From Chromatiales bacterium (GTDB lineage: Bacteria; Pseudomonadota; Gammaproteobacteria; Steroidobacterales; GCA-2729495): a DNA stretch of 37,743 nucleotides. Every line of letters begins with the position of its first letter. The stretch's first letter is position 1. The stretch spans positions 1-37,743 of the forward strand of contig JAEUQA010000022.1 in NCBI GenBank assembly GCA_016789845.1. Reading direction: 5' to 3'. Position numbers and translations under genes: made by a program. The notes beneath the pieces are model-generated. The model saw nothing but the letters and a program-made list of their open reading frames with translations. It was not told the origin of the DNA and did not search any database. Shown here piece after piece: positions 10,120 to 16,372 of the stretch.

Positions 10120-10989
10120 TCAGCCGGTGGAGGTTCTGCGCCGCAGGCCGAGCAGGCCGAGGGCGGAACCGAAAAGCCATGCCGCGGCTGGCACGGGCAC
10201 CACCGTGGCTTCGAAGTCATACGTCGTATCGACTCCATCGATCCCGATCGTGAAGTTGTCGACATAGCCGTTGAACACGTCGAGTTGGTCCCCGAAGCCG
10301 ACGCGGAACTGGACTGCACCAAGACCGCCGGCGGTGTTGGCGAGCTGCGCATCGGGATGCAACGCCAGGAAGGCAGACAGGGCCTGCACTCCCGTACCCG
10401 GCGTGCCACCGTCTCCGTTGTTCGACCACCACCCACCCGCCAGGGCATCCCAGGTCTGCCAACCGTTGAGCACTGAAGCTCCTTGATCCGGAAGAAACGG
10501 GTTGCCGCTCGACGGAGTCTGGTAGGGCGGTTCGAAGAACATCCGATAAGACCCATCGGCGCCCGTGCATACATTGCCGTCGCAGGGATCGATCTCGAGC
10601 GCGAGGTACGGGAACTGTTGCCCGTTGTTCAGCGTCGCGTAGGTCGAATAGCTGAGCGAGGTTATGGAACTGAGCTTGACGCCAGCGTAGCTCGTATTGC
10701 GCAATTCCTGGGAACCATCCCCATTAAGAGCGCCGTCGCCCGTGGCCAGGTTGGCGCTGCCCGTTCCGAGCGGCGGGGCGGCCGGGCCGTTCACCATCGC
10801 CCCGACACCGTTGGCGCTGGAATCGGGCAAACCATTGGCATCCCGGTGGTTGAACGCCCAGCTTCCCATGCTGGATGGCGACACCACCACGACCGCCGCA
10901 TCGACGCGGCCCAGGACTCCGATCAACCCGATGATTGTCGGCAGCGCCAACCTCATCGCCTGTAAGGACATACGTTTCATCGTGTGCAT
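10120..10989 (-). CDS. VPxPA-CTERM (PEP-CTERM-like) sorting-signal protein
   Basis: A 289-residue exported protein. The signal peptide (about residues 1-31, hydrophobic LALPTIIGLIGVLGRVDA) is followed by a beta-rich domain with many Gly, Asn and Asp residues (GSWAFNHRDANGLPDSS, SYSTYATLNNGQQFPYLALE, VDNFTIGIDGVDTTYDFEA). This region includes one short Cys pair (DPCDGNVCTGADG). The C-terminus is the classic sorting signal: VVPVPAAAWLFGSALGLLGL followed by RRRTSTG. The ATG at 10989 follows GGGGAG at good spacing. The mature domain differs from the neighbour at 9068-9763, so the two share a sorting route rather than obvious recent duplication. Likely anchored or released at the cell surface after exosortase processing. 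Confidence 0.82.
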   Translation of the reverse strand: MHTMKRMSLQAMRLALPTIIGLIGVLGRVDAAVVVVSPSSMGSWAFNHRDANGLPDSSANGVGAMVNGPAAPPLGTGSANLATGDGALNGDGSQELRNTSYAGVKLSSITSLSYSTYATLNNGQQFPYLALEIDPCDGNVCTGADGSYRMFFEPPYQTPSSGNPFLPDQGASVLNGWQTWDALAGGWWSNNGDGGTPGTGVQALSAFLALHPDAQLANTAGGLGAVQFRVGFGDQLDVFNGYVDNFTIGIDGVDTTYDFEATVVPVPAAAWLFGSALGLLGLRRRTSTG

Positions 10990-11162
10990 GTGAAGTAGCT
11001 CCCCTGTGTTTCAGGCCTCGCGAAGGATTCCAGTTTCATCCGCGATAACTTGCGGATGGTCCAAACGTAGGCCCGTGTCAGGTGGCGTTCTGTTCGGTTT
11101 TCCACATTGCGAGGGCGTGCAGGCCATTGCCGGGATGCGCTTTTGGCCGGGGTGGGCTACGC

Positions 11163-11242
11163 GGGTATAGGACTTTCAAACACCCGCCCTGCTGAAATCT
11201 GCCAGCCCGGAATCCCGGCAGAATCCCGGCAGCCAGCGTCGG
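11163..11242. repeat. dispersed repeat, copy A
   Basis: Starts GGGTATAGGACTTTCAAACA and matches 12360-12429 with few substitutions. Copy A carries an 11-base tandem duplication (GAATCCCGGCA twice, about 11210-11231) absent from copy B. The two copies lie on either side of the lipoprotein gene in the same orientation. Confidence 0.85.
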
Positions 11243-11258
11243 GTACCTGGCGGCGGCC

Positions 11259-11277
11259 CGCCGCGCCGACCCACGAG
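11259..11277. repeat. 19-bp dispersed repeat, copy 2
   Basis: Exact copy of 9942-9960, immediately followed by TCGGCAAATCTCCCCG, whose last 13 bases also occur near 4757. Confidence 0.6.
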
Positions 11278-11409
11278 TCGGCAAATCTCCCCGATGCCGC
11301 CGGATCTGTGCAGCGCAGGTCGCCATCGGCGCAGCCAGCTACCCCGACGTCGGGAACCCGACCCGGGCCGGAGGCGCCCCCGTGGCGGTGGCCTCGTCCC
11401 GGCCGGCGA

Positions 11410-11532
11410 GCCCCGTGACTCCAGGCGCCCGAGGATCCGGCCGATCACCGCCGGGTCCTCGATGCGTTCCCGGACTATCGCCTCTCGGCAGACTGGACAA
11501 CGCTGGGCGGGACGGGACTCGACATAACGCAC
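11410..11532 (-). pseudogene. IS91-type transposase C-terminal remnant
   Basis: The minus strand reads RPAQRCPVCREAIVRERIED and continues PAVIGRILGRLESRG. The CPxC zinc-binding pair followed by the IEDPAVI-x-RIL motif resembles the end of IS91-family transposases. Nothing upstream at the DNA level (above 11532) extends the similarity, so only about 40 residues survive. Bases 11395-11464 recur at 8034-8103. Confidence 0.65.
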
Positions 11533-11584
11533 GCTGCCCGCATGGATGGCGGCCTAAGCTAGTCGGCGCGTCGGCAAGCTACGG

Positions 11585-12346
11585 TCAGGGACCCTGGCCT
11601 TCGGCGGGACGGCTCCCACGCGCAGGAAACGTCCCGGCGATTTCCTCGGTTATCACGTCGATGCCGCTCCGAAGTCCCGAGACCGTTGCGGCGATGTCGT
11701 CCGTAAGGTCGCTGTAGGTTCCGAACTTGGACTTCGAGATGGGCGGCAGGTACTTGATACCCGTCGTTGAGCCCAATTTGGCGCCGTAGTTGTACGCCTG
11801 GAAGTAGAGTAGTTCGCCAGTCTCGCTCGCACCCAGACGCGCAAAGACCTGGAGGTGCGGGTCGTATTTGGTCGAAAACTGTTCCGATACGTAACCCGCC
11901 TGAACCAGGGCAATCTCCAGTATGGGATCGCCGTTGGTCTCGAGGGCGGAATAGTCGGCTTTGCCATCCTTGACGGTCGGGTGCTGGCCAGGAAGGGAAG
12001 CGACCTCATACCCGCGCGCCTCCACGGCCTTCGTCAGCTGTGCGCGCATGTAAGCGGAAGCGTCGAATTGCTGACGGATTGTGGCGTCAAACGCCTGGGC
12101 CCGGCCGCCTTCCGTGGCTACTTCTGCCAATGCACCCACCAGCCCAAAGGCCGAACTCGCACTGCCGATATTGCTGACGCGGTACTGCTGCGGGCCCACG
12201 ACATCCAGCAGCACGATTCGCTGGATGCTCGCAACCGTCTCCGGATCATGGCTCTTCTGCGTGACGCTGAAGCACCCCGCCAGGAGGGGCGCACCGAGCA
12301 TGATCACGCCAGACCAGCATCGAATCCTCTTGAAAACGAGCTGCAC
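11585..12346 (-). CDS. predicted lipoprotein of unknown function
   Basis: A 253-residue protein with a lipoprotein signal peptide: basic start (VQLVFKRIRCW), hydrophobic core (SGVIMLGAP) and lipobox LLAGC. The mature part begins FSVTQKSHDPETVASI and continues with IVLLDVVGPQQYRVSN, a small Ala/Gly-rich helix, and an alpha/beta region (DPILEIALVQAGYVSEQF, TGELLYFQAYNYGAKLG). I do not recognise a family. I prefer the GTG at 12346, which has a GGGGG run seven bases upstream. The in-frame ATG at 12376 lies inside the dispersed repeat (MKVLYPGG), so that N-terminus would be repeat-derived. Confidence 0.65.
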   Translation of the reverse strand: MQLVFKRIRCWSGVIMLGAPLLAGCFSVTQKSHDPETVASIQRIVLLDVVGPQQYRVSNIGSASSAFGLVGALAEVATEGGRAQAFDATIRQQFDASAYMRAQLTKAVEARGYEVASLPGQHPTVKDGKADYSALETNGDPILEIALVQAGYVSEQFSTKYDPHLQVFARLGASETGELLYFQAYNYGAKLGSTTGIKYLPPISKSKFGTYSDLTDDIAATVSGLRSGIDVITEEIAGTFPARGSRPAEGQGP

Positions 12347-12359
12347 TGACTTACCCCCT

Positions 12360-12440
12360 GGGTATAGGACTTTCAAACACCCGCCTTGCTGAAGTCTGCC
12401 AGCCCGGAATCCCGGCAGCCAGCGTCGGGAACCCGACCCG
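12360..12440. repeat. dispersed repeat, copy B
   Basis: Matches 11163-11242 (GGGTATAGGACTTTCAAACA onward) without the 11-base internal duplication. It then continues into GTCGGGAACCCGACCCGGGC, which occurs about 100 bases further along in copy A (near 11349). Copy A thus appears to have an insertion or copy B a deletion. It abuts the 5' end of the lipoprotein gene. Confidence 0.8.
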
Positions 12441-12514
12441 GGCCGGCACGCGTGAATCCGGCCAAACTCCCGGGTTAGTGCACTGGACCGCGACAGGCTC
12501 CAGGCCTACACTGC

Positions 12515-12528
12515 ATCGCACTTGCGAT
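12515..12528. promoter_or_regulatory. operator candidate for the second TA operon
   Basis: ATCGCA-CT-TGCGAT is a perfect 6-bp inverted repeat with a 2-bp spacer, 17 bases before the antitoxin ATG. TACACT just upstream (12507-12512) resembles a -10 hexamer. The arrangement is typical of TA autorepression; binding is inferred. Confidence 0.5.
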
Positions 12529-12544
12529 ACAGGGCATCACCGGC

Positions 12545-12829
12545 ATGAAGACGACCACGATCCCTCCCCTGCGGGTTTCACCCGAACTGCGGCGCGAGGC
12601 CGAGGCGGTGCTGCGAGAAGGTGAAACCCTGTCCGGCTTCATGCTGGAGTCCCTGCAGGAAAGCATCGCCCGGCGGCGCGACCAGCAGGAATTCATCGAA
12701 CGAGGCCTGAAGAGTGCCGCCAAGGCCCGCAGCACGGGGCAGTACGTCACCGCCGACGACGTCGTGAAACAACTCGCCGGCCGCCTGAAGAAGGCCCGGG
12801 CCACGTCCACGTCCAGGACCCGCGGCTGA
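12545..12829 (+). CDS. YlcI/YnfO-family antitoxin-like protein
   Basis: A 94-residue protein starting MKTTTIPPLRVSPELRREAE, with a ribbon-helix-helix-like N-terminus followed by the pattern VLREGETLSGFMLESLQESI, then ARRRDQQEFIERGLKSAAKA and TGQYVTADDVVKQL. This matches what I know of YlcI/YnfO-type antitoxins paired with RelE/ParE toxins. It ends seven bases before the toxin start, so the two form an operon. An inverted repeat precedes the gene. Confidence 0.75.
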   Translation: MKTTTIPPLRVSPELRREAEAVLREGETLSGFMLESLQESIARRRDQQEFIERGLKSAAKARSTGQYVTADDVVKQLAGRLKKARATSTSRTRG

Positions 12830-12836
12830 CCGGGAC

Positions 12837-13139
12837 GTGCCCCGCTACAAGGTCCGCTTCACGGCCGACGCCCAGGCGGATCTCGAGCGCCTGTTCGCCT
12901 TCCTCGCCGAGAAGGACCCGGCGGCAGCCGCACGGGCGCTGGTGGCCATTCGCCGGAGCCTCGAGCTGCTGAGGTTCTCACCCTGGTCGTGCCGGAAGGC
13001 CGCCCCGGAACTGCGGCGGCACCGGGAACTCCTGGTGCCCTTCGGTTCGGCGGGCTACGTGCTGCTGGTGGAGATCGAGCCGCCGGCGACGGTCACCGTG
13101 CTGGCTGCCCGGCACCAGCGGGAGGACGACTACCGCTAG
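12837..13139 (+). CDS. RelE/ParE-superfamily toxin
   Basis: A 100-residue protein with the RelE/ParE fold pattern: YKVRFTADAQADLERLFAFL at the N-terminus, then KDPAAAARALVAIRRSLELL, SPWSCRKAAPELRRHRELLV, and the C-terminal strands GYVLLVEIEPPATVTVLAAR ending HQREDDYR. The basic residues and the final R-H-Q-R-E-D-D-Y motif are typical of ParE-like members. The start is GTG at 12837 with no strong Shine-Dalgarno, consistent with coupling to the antitoxin. Whether it poisons gyrase (ParE-like) or cleaves mRNA (RelE-like) cannot be told. Confidence 0.88.
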   Translation: MPRYKVRFTADAQADLERLFAFLAEKDPAAAARALVAIRRSLELLRFSPWSCRKAAPELRRHRELLVPFGSAGYVLLVEIEPPATVTVLAARHQREDDYR

Positions 13140-13145
13140 TGGCGG

Positions 13146-13168
13146 TCGCGCCTGAAGGCGCTCCTACA
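13146..13168 (-). repeat. REP element at the 3' end of the GGDEF/EAL gene
   Basis: On the minus strand it reads TGTAGGAGCGCCTTCAGGCG and ends CGA. It has the same GTAGGAGC head as the window-end REPs, but the palindrome is GCGCC-TTCA-GGCGC instead of GCGGCT-TC-AGCCGC, so stem changes are compensated. The TAG in its head is the stop codon of the EAL protein. Confidence 0.75.
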
Positions 13169-15488
13169 CGACCGAGAGGGCGGTGTTCGGCTCGCCCAGC
13201 CGGTGCGGCCGGTCCACGAAGTTGCCCTGGATGAAATCCACCCCGATGGACCTGAGTGTCTCGAAGTCCGCCTGGGTCTCCACCTGCTCGGCGATCACGC
13301 GGAAGCCGAGGATCCGCGACACGGCGGTCACGGCGGTCACCACCTGGTGATTCAGCGTCTCGGGGCGCAGGTCCCGCGTGTAGGTGCCGTCGATCTTGAG
13401 ATAGTCGATCGACAGGTCCCGCAGCGTGGTGAACGAGCCCAGGCCGCTGCCGAAGTCGTCGAGGCCGAACTGGCAGCCGATGCCGTGCAGGACCGCCACG
13501 AAGCGGCGGGCCTGGTCGAAGCGCTCCATCACCGCCGTCTCGCTCACCTCGAAGCAGATGCGGTGGGGCGGCACCTGGCTGTGGTCGAGGCACTCCACGA
13601 CGAAATCCAGGAAGCCATCCTCCGCCAGCGCCTGGGCGGAGAGATTGATGCTGCAGCTCCGCTCGTCCGGCAGCCGGATCGCGCCGTGGGCGATGGCGGA
13701 CAGCGTGGCCTGCACGACCCACCGGTCGATGCTGGCCATCAGCTGGTAACGCTCCGCCGCCGGGATGAACTGGCGGGGCTGCACCAGCTTGCCGTCCTCG
13801 TCGATCATCCGCAGCAGCACCTCGAGGGCGGGTCCGCGGGTGACCCGGCCGGCCGTGGAGATCACCGGCTGGGCGTGGAGCTCGAAGCGGTTCTCACGCA
13901 GGGATACCTGTAGCTGCCGCAGCCAGTGGATGTCGCCCCGCTGCCGGGCGGACACCTCGTCCCGCGCCGAGTAGACGTGCACCCGCCCGCGGCCCTGCTG
14001 CTTGGCCACGTAGCAGGCCGAGTCAGCGGCGCTCAGGAGGTCCTTGAGGGTGCCGCTCTCGCGGGACACCTCGACCAGGCCGATGCTGATGCCGATGGTG
14101 AAGATCCGGTCCTGCCACACGAAGCGGTAGTCCCGGATGGCGTTGCACACGTCGTCGGCGATCTGGCGCGCCTTGTCGAGCGGGCAGCGGATCAGCAGCA
14201 TGCCGAACTCGTCACCGCCGAGGCGCGCGACGAAGTCCGAGTCGCGGACCTGGTCGCGAATCAGCTTGGCCACTTCCCGCAGCATGTTGTCGCCGGCCAG
14301 GTGGCCGCAGGTGTCGTTCACGGCCTTGAACCTGTCCAGGTCCATGTAGCACAGGACGGAATTCACGGAATCGCCATGCCCGCCTTCGAGGGTCTCCGCC
14401 AGGCGTCTCTCGAACTCAGTGCGGTTGATGAGCCCGGTCAGCGCGTCATGGGCCGCCTGGTAGGAGATCCGGCGCGTCAGGCCGCGGATCTCCGTGACGT
14501 CGTGCATGATGACCACGGCGCCGGCCACCGTGTCGCCGGCGCCGATGATCGGCGACGCCGTCAGCTCCACGGACAGCTCCCGGTCGCCGTCCTTGGCAAT
14601 CATCAGCGCCCGCCGGCCCAGCCCGATCTGGCGGCGCTCGGACAGGCAGCGGGCCACGGGGTCGCCCAGGTCCTTGCGGTCGGTCTCGTCCACCAGCGTC
14701 ATCAGGTCCGTCATGCGCTTGCCGATGGCGTTCTCCCGGGTGAAGCCCGTCAGCTTCTCGGCGGCGCCGTTCAGGTAGTCGATGACGCCCTCGGTGTCGG
14801 CGGTGATCACGCCCTCGCCGATGGATTCCAGGGTGATCTGGGCCTGCTGCTTGCCCCGGCCGAGATTGGCCTCGATGCTCTTCCGGTAGCTCACGTCCCG
14901 GGCAATGGACAGGATGGCCTTCTGGCCCCGGTAGTCGATCATCGTGCCGGTGGCCTCCACCCAGAGCCCGCCCTCCTCGCCCGAGATCAGCTGGATCTCG
15001 TAGCGGTCGGGCACCGGCTCCCCCGCCAGCCGGCCGGCGATATTCTTCCGGGTCATGGCCCGGTAAGCGGGTCGGACCAGGTCCGTAACGGGGCGGCCGG
15101 CAAGCTGCTCGGGCGTGAGGCCCATCAGGGCACTGGCGGCGTTGTTGGCGAAGATCACCCGGTCCCGGTGCACCAGGACCACTTCCGGCATGGTGTTGGC
15201 CAGGTCCTGGAACAGCGCCTCGCGCTGCCGCATCTGCCGGTCCTTGGTGTTGAGGGCGTCGAACAGCCGGTTGACGTTGTCACCCAGCTGGCCGATCTCG
15301 GGGACGTTGCTGGCGGGGAGCGCGACGCGCTTGCCGAACGCCGCCGCTTCAGCCGCCTCGAGGATCTCCCGGTTCAATGCCGCCACGCCGCGGGTGTAGT
15401 CGCCGCGGGTGCGCCACAGGTAAACGCAGGTTCCGACGAGCCCGAGGCAGGCCGCAACCAGGGCCAGGATCAACCACGTCTCGGTCAT
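13164..15488 (-). CDS. membrane-anchored PAS-PAS-GGDEF-EAL cyclic-di-GMP signalling protein
   Basis: A 774-residue protein that should make and/or degrade c-di-GMP at the inner membrane. Order: N-terminal helix (residues about 4-23, LILALVAACLGLVGTCVYLW), a linker with NVPEIGQLGDNVNRLFDAL, PAS 1 (about 90-215), PAS 2 (about 225-345), GGDEF (about 345-510) and EAL (about 525-765). The cyclase site RLGGDEF is intact. In the phosphodiesterase domain the signature EAL reads EVL. The other catalytic elements are present: NLSAQAL, EVSETAV, LDDFGSG, YLKIDG, VIAEQVE and the terminal DFIQGN. Activity of the EAL half is therefore plausible but altered. The stop codon is supplied by a REP, and a 3'-end copy exists at 7958-8026. 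Confidence 0.95.
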   Translation of the reverse strand: MTETWLILALVAACLGLVGTCVYLWRTRGDYTRGVAALNREILEAAEAAAFGKRVALPASNVPEIGQLGDNVNRLFDALNTKDRQMRQREALFQDLANTMPEVVLVHRDRVIFANNAASALMGLTPEQLAGRPVTDLVRPAYRAMTRKNIAGRLAGEPVPDRYEIQLISGEEGGLWVEATGTMIDYRGQKAILSIARDVSYRKSIEANLGRGKQQAQITLESIGEGVITADTEGVIDYLNGAAEKLTGFTRENAIGKRMTDLMTLVDETDRKDLGDPVARCLSERRQIGLGRRALMIAKDGDRELSVELTASPIIGAGDTVAGAVVIMHDVTEIRGLTRRISYQAAHDALTGLINRTEFERRLAETLEGGHGDSVNSVLCYMDLDRFKAVNDTCGHLAGDNMLREVAKLIRDQVRDSDFVARLGGDEFGMLLIRCPLDKARQIADDVCNAIRDYRFVWQDRIFTIGISIGLVEVSRESGTLKDLLSAADSACYVAKQQGRGRVHVYSARDEVSARQRGDIHWLRQLQVSLRENRFELHAQPVISTAGRVTRGPALEVLLRMIDEDGKLVQPRQFIPAAERYQLMASIDRWVVQATLSAIAHGAIRLPDERSCSINLSAQALAEDGFLDFVVECLDHSQVPPHRICFEVSETAVMERFDQARRFVAVLHGIGCQFGLDDFGSGLGSFTTLRDLSIDYLKIDGTYTRDLRPETLNHQVVTAVTAVSRILGFRVIAEQVETQADFETLRSIGVDFIQGNFVDRPHRLGEPNTALSVV

Positions 15489-15696
15489 TCAGGTATTGCT
15501 ATGGAGGAGTCAGCCGGGCACTGCTCCTCTCGGATTTATGCGCTGAAAAACTGGCGCCGACCGGCCTCGCGGACGTCTTGAAGCATAGCCCAAGGGCCGC
15601 GCGGGGGCTGCGGCAGTTCACCATAATCCGCCGGTGGCGGCTTTGAGCCATAATCTTGTCTGGCCCCGTCAATGTCCTTACCCTAAGCGGCCCCCA

Positions 15697-16353
15697 ATGA
15701 GCATGAATGTCGAAGTCGCCCGCACCCAGATGGTGAACCAGCAGGTGCGGGCCTGGGATGTGCTGGACCCTGCCGTCCTGTCGGTCCTAGCACAGGTGCC
15801 CCGGGAGCAGTTCGTCCCGCCCCGCTTCCGCAACCTCGCCTTCGCCGACACCGAGATACCGCTTGGGTCCGGCCAGGTCATGATGACGCCCCAGGTCGAG
15901 GGCCGGCTGCTGCAGGCGCTGGCCATTCGCGGCACGGACCGGGTCCTTGAGGTCGGCACGGGCAGCGGGTTCCTGACAGCCTGCCTCGCCCGCCTGGGAA
16001 GCCATGTGACCAGCCTCGAGATCCTGCCGGACCTGGCCGACGCCGCCCGCCGGAATCTCCGGGGTGTGGCTACCTGGAACGCGGAGGTCCGCACCGAGGA
16101 CGTTTTCCAGTATCGTCCCGCCGAGCCCTGGGACGTCATTGCCGTGACCGGGTCGGTGCCGCAGGCCGACGCGCGCTTCCAGCACTGGCTGGCGGACGGC
16201 GGACGGCTCTTTCTGGTCGTCGGTGAAGACCCGCTGATGCAGGCCCGCCTCGTGACGCGCCAGGGGCCGGAACAATGGACCACCACCACGCTGTTCGAAA
16301 CGTCGGTGCCAGCGCTGCTCAATGCGACGCCGCCATCGAAGTTCAGATTCTGA
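15697..16353 (+). CDS. protein-L-isoaspartate O-methyltransferase family protein
   Basis: A 218-residue SAM-dependent methyltransferase of the PIMT family, which repairs isoaspartyl residues. Family features: MVNQQVRAWDVLDPAVLSVL at the N-terminus, VPREQFVPPRFRNLAFADTE, the VMMTPQVEGRLLQAL helix and the SAM-binding motif VLEVGTGSGFLTACLARLG, followed by the acidic post-I motif SLEILPDLADAARRNL. The canonical PIMT substrate loop reads LGSGQVMMTP rather than the usual IGxGQTISQP, so its substrate may differ. ATG at 15697; ATG at 15703 is an alternative. It lies 19 bases before tolC on the same strand, an arrangement common in gammaproteobacteria. Confidence 0.88.
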   Translation: MSMNVEVARTQMVNQQVRAWDVLDPAVLSVLAQVPREQFVPPRFRNLAFADTEIPLGSGQVMMTPQVEGRLLQALAIRGTDRVLEVGTGSGFLTACLARLGSHVTSLEILPDLADAARRNLRGVATWNAEVRTEDVFQYRPAEPWDVIAVTGSVPQADARFQHWLADGGRLFLVVGEDPLMQARLVTRQGPEQWTTTTLFETSVPALLNATPPSKFRF

Positions 16354-16372
16354 ATTCCCCGGAAGGTATGTC

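Larger units (their letters stand above)
10990..11584. other. repeat-filled intergenic stretch
   Basis: About 595 bases without an intact gene. From left to right it holds the probable promoter of the CTERM gene, the 11163 repeat, the 19-mer copy, and a GTCGGGAACCCGACCCGGGC string shared with about 12424. It ends with an IS91-like C-terminal fragment. Confidence 0.6.

Noticed and set aside
13926..15581. Plus-strand frame (551 codons) opposite the GGDEF/EAL gene, and similar frames at 19525-21408 and 21478-23565
   Set aside because: Antisense shadows of confirmed genes with skewed composition and no domain signal.
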